Position numbers and translations under genes: made by a program. A stretch of DNA of 64,000 nucleotides from Edaphobacter sp. 4G125 (GTDB lineage: Bacteria; Acidobacteriota; Terriglobia; Terriglobales; Acidobacteriaceae), in NCBI RefSeq assembly GCF_014274685.1, contig NZ_CP060393.1, forward strand, positions 3,035,501-3,099,500. Direction: 5' to 3'. Under the pieces are notes generated by a model that was given only the letters and a program-made list of their open reading frames with translations, ran no database searches and was not told the DNA's origin. Below, in pieces: positions 1-8,508 of this stretch (within the stretch, counting starts at the first letter, position 1; each line of letters begins with the position of its first letter).

Positions 1-867
1 ACCCATCACGAACAATACGGAGTTGTCCTTCTCAAGTTCATTCGAGAAGATACGCAATAGTTCGTAATAGGTTTGATTGAGCAGCGTGTGCTTGAACTTT
101 TCCTTCGATGGATTCACGACCAGAAGATCTTCGTAGGCCGTGATGAACGCTTCCATCTGTTTTGTGACCTTGAGACTCTTAGCTGCAGTCGCCAGATCGT
201 CGAACTTGGCATCATCGGCCACCTTGACCAAACTTCCATCGGGGATCTGAATCGCGGCGGTCGTTCCTACCTTATCCAGCGTTGCGGAAAAGGTCATGGT
301 GCGGTCGTCTTCTAAGTGCCATGTCACTGAACCGTGCAACTTGATCAGATTGAAGACAGGAATCTCAGAGACATTATCAAAGTGGAGGCTTCGTTTCGAC
401 CGTGACTTATTGAAATTGCTCAGGCTAAATCGGGGCCTGAAACGACCATTGAATCCGTCGTTAAACTCAAGCCCGATTTCTTCGAGGCTACGCTCCAAAA
501 AGATATCTACGTTCGTGGTAAACAGATTGATCTCCTTACCCAACAGCGAGCTCTTGCGACGTTGCAGGATCGTGTTGAGAGTGCGGAGAAGGCCACTATA
601 TGCGGCTTGAACTGGTTCCGCTGCCGCATCTTTATCCAGAATCGACCTGTTGCGAAGCATCACCTGGTCAAAGTAGAGCTTATACAGCGAACAGCGTACT
701 ACTTGTGCTTCTGCGGCTGGCAAAGATGACTTATCGACTTCTGTGAGGAGTGTTTCGATATTGCCCAACGTGCGGATATAGGGCATTGAGAGGCCGGAAC
801 CCAGCAGAAAGTTCAGATTGCAGTCTTGAATGACATCTTTGAGCCGTTCCAGTTGAGTTTCGGTCAT
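1..867 (-). CDS. SIR2-like NAD-binding defence protein (3' end outside window)
   Basis: Open frame of 289 codons from an ATG at 865-867 that runs off the left edge, so the C-terminus is missing. I translated the minus strand directly. It shows the three SIR2 signatures in order: a nucleotide-binding Gly motif NFLLGSG (residues 19-25), a TTNVD motif (117-121), and LHGS (177-180) whose His178 is the expected catalytic residue. SIR2-like proteins of this kind are known as NAD-depleting effectors in anti-phage systems (SIR2-HerA, DSR, Thoeris, SIR2-STAND). The GAGG at 8 nt before the ATG supports the start. It follows the vsr gene after 194 bp and is co-oriented with the restriction cluster. The partner gene, which would tell SIR2-HerA from other types, lies outside the window. 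The two plus-strand open frames over this span are shadows. Confidence 0.82.
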   Translation of the reverse strand, partial: MTETQLERLKDVIQDCNLNFLLGSGLSMPYIRTLGNIETLLTEVDKSSLPAAEAQVVRCSLYKLYFDQVMLRNRSILDKDAAAEPVQAAYSGLLRTLNTILQRRKSSLLGKEINLFTTNVDIFLERSLEEIGLEFNDGFNGRFRPRFSLSNFNKSRSKRSLHFDNVSEIPVFNLIKLHGSVTWHLEDDRTMTFSATLDKVGTTAAIQIPDGSLVKVADDAKFDDLATAAKSLKVTKQMEAFITAYEDLLVVNPSKEKFKHTLLNQTYYELLRIFSNELEKDNSVLFVMG

Positions 868-1061
868 CGTTTAAACCTCTAAGTTCACTTCATACTTCAT
901 TCTCGAGCCTTTCCAGTTAAGTTCGCCAAGCACCGCCACACGTCTTCGGCATCTCCATGACACCACCTCAATTGGCACGGCATGGGGAGAACGGCCTGCG
1001 ATACTACCTTTTGCACTGCATCCTGTGCTTACTGACAGAGTACAATTCTTGCGCCCGCTGA
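868..1061. other. Intergenic region upstream of the SIR2-like gene
   Basis: A stretch of 194 bp between the vsr stop and the SIR2-like start. Only very short open frames are present (under 15 codons). It must hold the promoter of the SIR2-like gene if that gene is not read through from vsr. I see no convincing -35/-10 pair or hairpin. Confidence 0.4.
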
Positions 1062-1499
1062 TCAGCCGACAATTGAAGATGGTGTCGAAGCAGCCGAGAG
1101 GTGGGAACGTAGGAAGGATTTCAATTCGCCCTCTGATCGCGTTTCACATTCCCAGACAACGATGACCCGCCATCCTGCAGCTTCCAATGCTGCGCGATTT
1201 CTAACATCACGGGCTATGGTTCCGCCTCTCTTTTCTTTCCAGAAATCAGCGCGAGTCTTTGGTATGACATTGCCCCAACGGCAGTCGTGACAATGCCAGA
1301 AGCACCCATGTACGAAAATTACCGTGCGGTACTTCGTAAGCACGATATCAGGCCGACCCGGAAGATCTTTGCGATGCAGCCTATATCGAAATCCCATTGA
1401 ATGAAGCAGAGAGCGCACGCGCATCTCAGGCTTCGTATCCTTCCCACGTATGGCGGCCATGTTGCGGCTGCGCTGTTCGGAATTGTGTACGTCCGTCAA
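1062..1499 (-). CDS. vsr: Very short patch repair endonuclease
   Basis: Vsr nicks DNA 5' to T:G mismatches that arise when 5-methylcytosine deaminates, so it goes with Dcm/EcoRII-type C5 methyltransferases such as the one encoded upstream. I start it at TTG 1499, giving 145 residues. With this start the catalytic residues fall at Asp51, His64 and His69, the numbers used for E. coli Vsr, and the zinc ligands are near Cys66, His71, Cys73 and Cys118. The TTG overlaps the TGA of the upstream DUF262 gene (TTGA), which indicates translational coupling. A longer in-frame TTG at 1520 is possible but would break the family numbering. Repair role is from family knowledge. Confidence 0.93.
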   Translation of the reverse strand: MTDVHNSEQRSRNMAAIRGKDTKPEMRVRSLLHSMGFRYRLHRKDLPGRPDIVLTKYRTVIFVHGCFWHCHDCRWGNVIPKTRADFWKEKRGGTIARDVRNRAALEAAGWRVIVVWECETRSEGELKSFLRSHLSAASTPSSIVG

Positions 1500-3061
1500 T
1501 TTTTTACAGACTGGTTGCAATAGTGATGAGCCAACTGGCCATTGTCCTCTGTTCCGACACCGCCCTCGCGTACACGCTTTTTATGGTCGTAAGAAACAGA
1601 CTTGGTGGGGTCGAGATAGCCGCCGCAGATGCTGCAGCGAAGCGCGGAAGCCAAGGCGTCACGCAGATATATGGCACTTTTCGTCTCCGTTGCGAAGCGG
1701 GACGATTGTTGTCTTTCGACGCCGAGGATGATTTTCCCTTCGACACCCGCCTTGGAAACGATGTCTTCCTCCGTGGGTGTCACGCCTTTGCTGTATGAGT
1801 CAATCAAGTACATGAAGAGGTCCGCGATAACGTCATATCGCTTGGCACTTCGCGTGTTTTGTATGACGGCAGCAATCAATCGCTTGTGCTCAATCAGAGC
1901 CTCTTCCACCGGCTTACGGACCTTGCTGAATTTTTGGAAGAATGCCGTGTCATGGTTCAGTAGCTTGCGGGCAAGCAAGGTGGACATTCCCATGAACAGA
2001 GCGCCCACATGTGTTCCAGAAGGGCCGTAGAAATACACGGCCGGATGCAGGCCGAGGCTACCATTGTCATTTCCGGTGATACGGCCTGCGAGGCGTAGAG
2101 TACGGTCCAGCACAAAGATCGTGCCATCGCCGTTTTCGTCCTCTGTCTCATCCTCTACCTTTACCGGATCGCCCTGCTGGTCACGGCTGGCAACCATCAC
2201 GAAGTCCACCAGCAGGCGTAACGCTGTGCGCACGCCGGCCCCACCACCGAGGGGCAGGTCGAGAGTTTTAATGGGGGAGTCCACTTCCGGCTCAAACAAC
2301 CATTGATACAACTGGCTTGACTTTTCTTCGATGAGCTTCTGCTTTTCCTTGGGGAAGCTGGACCAGTATTTATGCCCCATCCCTGCGCGAATGATGGAGC
2401 GCGCGGCGATTGCAGCCGGCCGTTTCCGGTTGCGGATCAGCAGCATTTCGATGTCATCCAGGGGCGTACCCTGCGTGTTGATCTTTAGAAATGAGGCCTG
2501 CGCGGTTTCAGCGTTGCCATTGACCCACTGAATAGGAATTGAACGCGTCAGGACGTTTGCCGTTCTCTCTTTCTCTTCCTTCGGGAGGTCTGGAATCTGA
2601 CCCTTTGCGATCCATTGCTGATAGGTGCCAACTTCACGCTCTACAAGCTGGCGTGTTTCCTTCGCGGCCTTCTTCTGGTTGTCGTTGATATTGAAGCCAA
2701 AGAAGGTTTGAGAAATAGCACGATCGCCGTAGTCGTCTTCGATCCATGCACGCAGGACGCTGAGACGGTGGCCACCGTCAATGACAAAGATAGAACCGCT
2801 GGAGCGCCACAGAATGACAGATGGGATCAAATCGCCATCGACAAAAGACTTGATAAGCAGAGTAATTTGCGCCGGGTTCCAGTGGTTCGTCTCCCGTTGA
2901 AAATCAGGCTTACGCAGCAGGGGCAAAATTCCGTCAGGTTTGAAATCACGTGTGCCGATATTTGCGATCGTTTCAGCGGCCGGCACGTTGCCGCCCTCCA
3001 CCAGAGCGAAGTCCGCGCGAGGAATCATCGCGTCGAGATTTACGAGTTTTCGGCCAGCCAT
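1496..3061 (-). CDS. DUF262 / ParB-like protein with C-terminal HNH nuclease motif
   Basis: 521 residues. The N-terminal half has the DUF262 signature: PDFQR near residue 53, then VIDGGHRLSVL with DGGHR at 95-99, the ParB-like/DGQHR nucleotide-hydrolysing motif. The last 47 residues form an HNH-type module: CSIC...DPTKS...YDHK...GGVGTEDNGQL..HHYCN. DUF262-HNH proteins include the GmrSD type IV restriction enzymes and many uncharacterised defence nucleases. The gene lies between the EcoRII-like endonuclease (16 bp upstream) and vsr (overlapping TTGA), which is unusual for a simple type II system. It may be a backup type IV activity or an accessory of the R-M system. Start ATG 3061 has a GGAG just upstream. 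Function is inferred. Confidence 0.8.
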   Translation of the reverse strand: MAGRKLVNLDAMIPRADFALVEGGNVPAAETIANIGTRDFKPDGILPLLRKPDFQRETNHWNPAQITLLIKSFVDGDLIPSVILWRSSGSIFVIDGGHRLSVLRAWIEDDYGDRAISQTFFGFNINDNQKKAAKETRQLVEREVGTYQQWIAKGQIPDLPKEEKERTANVLTRSIPIQWVNGNAETAQASFLKINTQGTPLDDIEMLLIRNRKRPAAIAARSIIRAGMGHKYWSSFPKEKQKLIEEKSSQLYQWLFEPEVDSPIKTLDLPLGGGAGVRTALRLLVDFVMVASRDQQGDPVKVEDETEDENGDGTIFVLDRTLRLAGRITGNDNGSLGLHPAVYFYGPSGTHVGALFMGMSTLLARKLLNHDTAFFQKFSKVRKPVEEALIEHKRLIAAVIQNTRSAKRYDVIADLFMYLIDSYSKGVTPTEEDIVSKAGVEGKIILGVERQQSSRFATETKSAIYLRDALASALRCSICGGYLDPTKSVSYDHKKRVREGGVGTEDNGQLAHHYCNQSVKN

Positions 3062-3077
3062 CTTCGCTCCTGAAGTT

Positions 3078-4307
3078 TTACCGTGTAGTGCTGGCAGCTT
3101 CGCGTTGCTTCACCATAGCTGTGAAATTGGCCAGCGTCATCAGCTCACGTTGCTGTGGCGCTGTAAACGTACCATGCAGTCCACGAGGTAGTACGAGCTG
3201 CAACTTATATTCTTTCATCTGGTCCGTCTGCGCAACGCTGATCGCCGCTTCCAGTGTCAGTAGATGCTTATGGTCAATGCGCTTTGCTTCTGCGAGGACC
3301 TGACGCCAGCGATCCTTGCAGGTCGTCTTTGCGCCGAGCATAGTCAGCAGTGTGGCCTCAAAGCTGAGGTCCGCATATTCCTTGCCGCCGGGGAACAGGA
3401 AGTCAGGCTTTTGCTTCGCTTCGGTCAGAGCGCCGCGCTGATACCTAATTCTGTTTGCATCGAAGATGACCTGCAAATGGTTTTCGAGAGCACGGCCTGA
3501 ACGACTCTTGCGTCGATTCTGAACCGCGAGCGAGAACGCAAGAAATCCGTCCACATCATCGGCAAAGCCCTTCTGCAGGCGGTCGCCGAGGATATGCTTC
3601 TCCATCGTGCGGAACAGAATCTCCTCTCGTTCCATCCAGCCCAGCAGTGCGCCATCCGGATCAGCCATAGGGTCGAGGTCTGGCAGTGTCTCTCGCGCGT
3701 ACGCAGAGAAGGCAGCCGTGGGCGGAAGCTGTCCGTTGAAACGAGCCAGCATGGCATCCAGATAGTTCTCCGCCGCGGCCGGTGCGTCCGCGTCAATGCC
3801 AAGCTGTTCCAGGATAAAGGCGGATGCGAATTGAATCCGGTCCTGTTCGGTTTCGAGCTCCTCTCGAACGGAGAAACCTTTGTGTTGTACAGCCACACCG
3901 AACAGCCACTGTACCTGACTGGCGATAGTAGAACCGCCCTGCGCAATGATGATGAGCACCGAATCGTCCGGACGGCGGGCGACTACCAGGAGATCGCCTT
4001 CGGCAGCCACAATCGAGACGGGATTCGTCGGGAAGTAAAAGCGATGCTCCGTGCGTGGACGGCGATCCACGCGGGCGTCGTACCAAGTCAGCGTGCAACG
4101 AGCAACAATCGGTTCATCGTCACTGTCGCTCAGATAGACCCAGAGTGCGTCGAAATAACGCTTGACCTCTGTCCTGCCAAGAACCCGAATGAGGCCTTTA
4201 TCCCCGTTAAACTCATGCTGGTGGCTGCGAACGAGATCCGCTTCCACCGCACTCAGGCGCTTGATCGCTACTCCGCTGAAAAATTCAGATAGGTAACCGG
4301 CTCTCAT
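3078..4307 (-). CDS. EcoRII-like type II restriction endonuclease
   Basis: 409 residues, close to the 404 of EcoRII. The C-terminal catalytic domain is recognisable by [11 protein letters not shown] (268-278), PDF (301-303), and AKTTCKDRW (326-334). Asp302, Lys327 and Lys331 correspond to the EcoRII catalytic set Asp299, Lys324 and Lys328. The N-terminal part (about 1-180) would be the effector/DNA-binding domain. EcoRII cuts at CCWGG and needs a second site as allosteric effector. The actual recognition sequence here is not known. It overlaps the 3' end of the methyltransferase gene by 23 bp, so the two are in one transcript. Start ATG 4305-4307. Confidence 0.88.
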   Translation of the reverse strand: MRAGYLSEFFSGVAIKRLSAVEADLVRSHQHEFNGDKGLIRVLGRTEVKRYFDALWVYLSDSDDEPIVARCTLTWYDARVDRRPRTEHRFYFPTNPVSIVAAEGDLLVVARRPDDSVLIIIAQGGSTIASQVQWLFGVAVQHKGFSVREELETEQDRIQFASAFILEQLGIDADAPAAAENYLDAMLARFNGQLPPTAAFSAYARETLPDLDPMADPDGALLGWMEREEILFRTMEKHILGDRLQKGFADDVDGFLAFSLAVQNRRKSRSGRALENHLQVIFDANRIRYQRGALTEAKQKPDFLFPGGKEYADLSFEATLLTMLGAKTTCKDRWRQVLAEAKRIDHKHLLTLEAAISVAQTDQMKEYKLQLVLPRGLHGTFTAPQQRELMTLANFTAMVKQREAASTTR

Positions 4308-5610
4308 AGGCTCCTGTTGCAGGCCCGAATAATGGAAGTTCGAGCACTCCTGTATCTTCGTACCGCTGCAGCATTGCTATATGAGGAGCCATGATGCGCG
4401 CAACCTCCGCGATCACAGGAACCACCACACTGTTTCCGAACTGCTTGTAGGCCTGCGTGTCGGAGACAGGAATCTTGAATTTCTGGTTGGGAGTGTCAAA
4501 GCCCATAAGACGGGCACACTCGCGTGGTGTCAGACGGCGCGGCGTCTTCTTCCTTCCACGATCAATCAGAATCTCGGAGCCGTCCTTGTAATAGCGCGCA
4601 CTCAGGGTTCGCGCCACCATGTCCGGCGTGACCAGTCCGAACCCGAATCCATTTCCTGCTGCCTTATGTTTTGCAGCATAGTTCTGTAGGTAGACCCAGA
4701 GCTTCTCCGTCAGGACATACTTTGGCTGCACCTTACCTTTGGGGGTAAGGAAGCGTTCTTCAATCTCTTCACTATCGTCCTCAGGGTGAAGGATCGTGCC
4801 GAGTGTCGGTCCCACATCCGGATGCTTGAAATCATCAAAGCTAAATCCGGTCGCTTCACGGAAACCCACAATCAGGATGCGTTCCCGATGCTGCGGCACA
4901 AAGTAGCGGCCATCGAGCACTTTGGCGCGGACGTGATATCCGAGTTCCTTTTCAAGCGTTTCCTTGATCACTCGGAACGTGTTGCCGCCATCGTGGCTAA
5001 CGAGGTTTTTCACGTTCTCAAGCAAAAAAGCCTTCGGACGTTTCGTCTGGATAATGCGGGCGACATCAAAGAACAGCGTTCCCTGAGTTGTGCATTCAAA
5101 CCCGTGAGGTCTGCCCAACGCATTTTTCTTGCTGACCCCTGCGATAGAAAAGGGCTGGCACGGGAAGCCTGCCAGCAGAACATCGTGATCCGGAATCTCC
5201 TCCGCGTCATAGGGAACGATGTCGCCGACGATCTCGTGTGCATCCTCCGCGAAGTTTGTACGATAGGTCTCCTGAGACCACTCGTTCCATTCACTCGTAA
5301 AGATGCAGCGTCCCCCAGCACTCTCAAAGCCCTTCCTCATCCCCCCGATCCCGGCGAAGAGATCGATGAAGGTGAAGTCTGCATCGGCAGGGTCTGCTGT
5401 CGTTCGGACGGGCAGCATTTCGCGCAGTGCAGCCTGCACGTAAGCCGGGCATTCCGTTTTGCGGCTCTCCCATCGGCTGATGGTTTTGGAGGCCACCTTC
5501 AGATGCTCTGAAATTTGCCGCTGTGTGTAGCGCTGGCGAACCTGAGCTAAAAGCTCGAGGGTCTGGCCAGTATCGGTCGAATGGGTTTCGCTGGGCATGT
5601 CAGAGGACAT
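4285..5610 (-). CDS. Dcm/M.EcoRII-type DNA (cytosine-5) methyltransferase
   Basis: About 441 residues from ATG 5610 (a TTG at 5631 would add seven). An N-terminal HTH ([19 protein letters not shown]) precedes the methyltransferase. Canonical motifs: [19 protein letters not shown] with catalytic Cys, [28 protein letters not shown], and X GNSVVVPV. It protects host DNA against the cognate EcoRII-like enzyme encoded downstream. In M.EcoRII and M.SsoII the N-terminal HTH also represses the gene by binding an inverted repeat in its own promoter. A GGACA/TGTCC repeat cluster sits exactly over this start, see the separate entry. C5 methylation also explains the vsr gene in the same operon. Confidence 0.95.
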   Translation of the reverse strand: MSSDMPSETHSTDTGQTLELLAQVRQRYTQRQISEHLKVASKTISRWESRKTECPAYVQAALREMLPVRTTADPADADFTFIDLFAGIGGMRKGFESAGGRCIFTSEWNEWSQETYRTNFAEDAHEIVGDIVPYDAEEIPDHDVLLAGFPCQPFSIAGVSKKNALGRPHGFECTTQGTLFFDVARIIQTKRPKAFLLENVKNLVSHDGGNTFRVIKETLEKELGYHVRAKVLDGRYFVPQHRERILIVGFREATGFSFDDFKHPDVGPTLGTILHPEDDSEEIEERFLTPKGKVQPKYVLTEKLWVYLQNYAAKHKAAGNGFGFGLVTPDMVARTLSARYYKDGSEILIDRGRKKTPRRLTPRECARLMGFDTPNQKFKIPVSDTQAYKQFGNSVVVPVIAEVARIMAPHIAMLQRYEDTGVLELPLFGPATGAYESRLPI

Positions 5611-5636
5611 TGTGTCCCAAATGTGTCCCAATGTCC
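5605..5636. promoter_or_regulatory. Candidate autoregulatory operator of the C5 methyltransferase
   Basis: On the plus strand, GGACATTG at 5605-5612 is matched by CAATGTCC at 5629-5636 (8-bp inverted repeat). Between them the 10-mer TGTGTCCCAA and its near copy TGTGTCCCAA/TGTGTCCCAAT repeat in tandem, and GGACATTGTGTCC (5605-5617) is itself GGACA-N3-TGTCC. The gene's ATG lies inside the array. M.SsoII/M.EcoRII-type enzymes are known to repress their own genes via an HTH and a GGAC-type inverted repeat, so binding here could block both RNA polymerase and ribosome. Inference from sequence and family. Confidence 0.55.
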
Positions 5637-5660
5637 AGAAAAATCGAAGAAGAGGCGAAA

Positions 5661-6749
5661 CTACTTGGCTTCGAGCCTCAGGTTTCTGATCTCGGTATCT
5701 GTCACGTGATCCTGCAGTTCGCCATTGAGGGCAGCCGCGAAGCGTTCGGAGATGTTCGTGTCATTCAGCAGACCGATGCGATACAGGCTCGATGCCGCGA
5801 AGCTGACGTACTGCATATCGCCCTGACCCGTCAGAGTAGTCTTTCCCGGCGAGGTCTTCGCCTTTTGGTGATAGAGCGCGTCCAGATCGTCGAAGCTAAA
5901 GTGCTTCCCGCAGAACAAGACACGGCTTCGAGCCTTCATGTCATTGAAGAGATAGGTCACGGTCTGGGTATCGTTCCAGTACGGCTTGAGCATGATGGAG
6001 TGAAAGCAGCGGAACCCAACCGACGCCAGATCCCGCAGCACGCCGCAGCTTCCGCAGTTGATTCCAAACTTTAATCTCCAGGGCTCCTTTCCGAAGGGAT
6101 ACTTGTGCTTCACCTCGATCACGCCATAAACCCGTCTGCGCTCATCCCAATACACGCGATCAATGTCCCATATCCCGCGGTCGAAATAAGGTTGCACCGC
6201 GAAGTTTTTGAACAATCTGGGGAGCACCACCGCATCCCCCAGACGATTCCCGTAAGCTCCCACGAGCTGGCCCCAGAAGCCCTGTTGCTGTCGCATCTCA
6301 TTACGGACCGCAGATTCCACCTTTGTGAAGCCACTGGAACGTAGTTTTTGGGTCAGTGCTCCGTAGGAAGCGGTGAGTTCTATACCCGGTCGATAAGCTC
6401 CGGGGTGGGTGACCAAGTCGCGCGCTGTTGAATCGTAGCGAACCAGCTTCACACCGAATTGCCGCGAGAGCTGTTCCAAATAAGGATGCAGCAGTTCCGG
6501 GGCCGTCCCCTGATCCAGCACCAGCACGGTGCGTTTGTTGCTGCCGCTCCGCGCGCCGACGACCGAAACCACACGTAACGGCGTTAGAGAGCAGTCAGAT
6601 GTGAGTGCGCCTTCGAGTACCTGATCCGCAGTGTTCTCGGCAACAAGGCCTTCCAGGATCTGGTGCTTGTCATAGAACAACACGAGCTGCTGCGTGTCCG
6701 AATCGCGGAGATTAAGTGTCGTCAGATCGCCGAACGGAGTACTCAGCAT
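5661..6749 (-). CDS. Uncharacterised protein, possible PD-(D/E)xK nuclease
   Basis: 362 residues from ATG 6749 (GTG 6755 also possible); no clear Shine-Dalgarno. I do not recognise the family. A segment near residues 190-220 reads [13 protein letters not shown] followed by YGVIEVKHK, which fits the D...(E)xK core of PD-(D/E)xK nucleases: a beta strand with an acid, a hairpin, then ExK. Two Cys (CGSC) and a Cys-rich surface follow, perhaps a metal site. It sits between the second EcoRII-like gene (134 bp upstream) and the methyltransferase (50 bp downstream), all co-oriented, so a restriction or regulatory role is likely. Could instead be an inactive scaffold. Confidence 0.55.
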   Translation of the reverse strand: MLSTPFGDLTTLNLRDSDTQQLVLFYDKHQILEGLVAENTADQVLEGALTSDCSLTPLRVVSVVGARSGSNKRTVLVLDQGTAPELLHPYLEQLSRQFGVKLVRYDSTARDLVTHPGAYRPGIELTASYGALTQKLRSSGFTKVESAVRNEMRQQQGFWGQLVGAYGNRLGDAVVLPRLFKNFAVQPYFDRGIWDIDRVYWDERRRVYGVIEVKHKYPFGKEPWRLKFGINCGSCGVLRDLASVGFRCFHSIMLKPYWNDTQTVTYLFNDMKARSRVLFCGKHFSFDDLDALYHQKAKTSPGKTTLTGQGDMQYVSFAASSLYRIGLLNDTNISERFAAALNGELQDHVTDTEIRNLRLEAK

Positions 6750-6883
6750 AATCACAGTATGGCATCTTCATATAGGCCATCCTGACATGCCATCCGTTAA
6801 GGAATCGGCAACTGCATAAGCAGGGACACTACGATCATGCCAACATGCCCGAGGATGCTATCTGCTTGATCCTGCCATCTATC

Positions 6884-8266
6884 TCACCCGACGGTCGCTT
6901 GCCATTTGGACATGCGCCGGGTACGAACTTCATGTTCAAAGAATGTCTTAAAGTCGATGACATTGGCATGATCTTCATATTCGGTAATCTTCGATGACTT
7001 CAGGCTTTCTGGCACGACAAGCGTGATGCCCATGGATGCCATCTCTTCAATAGCATTCCCGGCGACGTTCTCGTCCACCGTAGCGAGAAAGAGATCGCAG
7101 TTGATCATCTCGCTCTGAACCTGTTTCCATCGCTCTCTCAGAGTAGTTTTCGCGCTCAGAATCAGAACGTCCTCTTTCGCCCGTTCCTTATTCCGGAATA
7201 GAGTCAACGACGGCAGGATGAAGTCCGGCCGCTTTAGGGCAGTGAGAACCACCTGTTTCTTGAAGGGTACCCGTCCGTCGATCAGAAGCTGTTCAATATG
7301 ACTCTCAAATGAAGAGCCGGCCCGCGATTTTCTCTGCTGGCTGGCCGACAGCAGGATCGCGTCGATCCTTTGATATTGACTCACAAGCGATGTGATTACT
7401 TTCTCTACCGACGCCGAGGTGGGGTCATCTCCGACGATCAGGTTCACGAGTTCGAGCGACCTCGCCTTTAGCTGGAAGTTTTTGAACAGTGCCCACTCAA
7501 TCCCGCGACTGATTTCGCGAACAGCATCTCCCGGTCTGTCCAGCTTGAAGGGATTCAAATCTGGAATGCCATGTTTCCCCAGAAAACTTTCCCGCGCCAT
7601 CATGGCGAGGACCGCTGGGTCGGGCAACACAGCGTGTGCAGCGGCGAAGCTGACGAGCTCACCATCCCGGAACGCTTTCAGTACCAGTTCGAGAAACGTG
7701 AGCTGCCGCTCTTGGATGGCTGCGTCTCTTTGAGCTGGCTGGATGATCTCAGAAAAGAAGAAAGCGGGATCAATCGACAGCCGTTCGGAGAGTATGTCGA
7801 CATCGTCTGAGATTGAGTCTATGGTGAGGCACCTGTAGAAGGGCTCACCATCTGCTGGCTCGATCCTGCCCATGACCAGAAATGAAGCCGGCGCAAGTGA
7901 TGCGAATGCTTCTTTAGGGACGCGCGTGAGATGAGTCTCCGGCCCCTTGCTGGTGTAATGAACGAGTCGCGTCTTTCGCCTCTCCGGGCGGACTTGAGGC
8001 CATTCGGTAAAGAAGAATACTTCCCGAATCTCCGCTTCGCCTTCCTCCCGGATCTTCGCAGAAAGAGGTGGGAAAAAGCCTGAGTCTCTTTCTTTCGGCG
8101 GTACATATGGGCCAGCCTGATTCGTAATGCGTGCTTCCCAGCTCCATCCGCGATCATTTGTCGAGAGCTTTTTGACGAAGACCGATGCGGCTTCATCGAG
8201 TAGGGCTTCTAGAAGCTTAGAAGTCGGCTCTGCGGCAACCACCGTTTGATCAGCTCTTTCCCTCAT
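6884..8266 (-). CDS. Second EcoRII-C-like restriction endonuclease
   Basis: About 460 residues from ATG 8266. The C-terminal third repeats the EcoRII catalytic pattern: KSRAGSSFESHI, KRPDFILP, then LSAKTTLRERWKQV. The Asp of PDF (about 348) and the first Lys of AKTT (about 373) are kept. The second Lys of EcoRII is replaced by Arg (about 377). The N-terminal 300 residues do not resemble those of the neighbouring EcoRII-like enzyme (3078-4307), so sequence recognition is probably different. No separate methyltransferase lies next to it, so it either shares the single C5 enzyme or reads another signal. No strong Shine-Dalgarno is visible, so the start is uncertain. Confidence 0.78.
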   Translation of the reverse strand: MRERADQTVVAAEPTSKLLEALLDEAASVFVKKLSTNDRGWSWEARITNQAGPYVPPKERDSGFFPPLSAKIREEGEAEIREVFFFTEWPQVRPERRKTRLVHYTSKGPETHLTRVPKEAFASLAPASFLVMGRIEPADGEPFYRCLTIDSISDDVDILSERLSIDPAFFFSEIIQPAQRDAAIQERQLTFLELVLKAFRDGELVSFAAAHAVLPDPAVLAMMARESFLGKHGIPDLNPFKLDRPGDAVREISRGIEWALFKNFQLKARSLELVNLIVGDDPTSASVEKVITSLVSQYQRIDAILLSASQQRKSRAGSSFESHIEQLLIDGRVPFKKQVVLTALKRPDFILPSLTLFRNKERAKEDVLILSAKTTLRERWKQVQSEMINCDLFLATVDENVAGNAIEEMASMGITLVVPESLKSSKITEYEDHANVIDFKTFFEHEVRTRRMSKWQATVG

Positions 8267-8508
8267 GTGCAAATTGTATTTGCAGGAACGCTCGATCTAT
8301 ATCGACTACATATGAGCCACGGCCACGTAAACAAAACCGGCTTCGGCAACAAAAGCTACATGGCAAGAAGGGCAAGAGGGCGGCAGCTGGGAGCCTGTGT
8401 CAAATAGATTCCGGCAACGGCAAGGCTTTTAACCAAAACGCCCTGGCGCCATCTTCCTCCATCTCACGGACGCGCTCCATGTCCCCTCACGAATAGAGCT
8501 TCGGAGCG
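8267..8508. other. Intergenic region between restriction and STAND genes
   Basis: A 242-bp gap upstream of the second EcoRII-like gene. It should hold that gene's promoter. A TTGACA box reads on the minus strand at about 8398-8403, but no well-spaced -10 follows. A 31-codon plus-strand open frame at 8312-8407 has no ribosome binding site. Nothing else is recognised. Confidence 0.35.

Noticed and set aside
73-610. Two plus-strand open frames (80 and 104 codons)
   Set aside because: They lie antisense to the clear SIR2-like reading frame and show no protein-like pattern.
8312-8407. 31-codon plus-strand frame MSHGHVNKTGFG...
   Set aside because: No ribosome binding site, no family I know, and it lies in the promoter region of a divergent gene.
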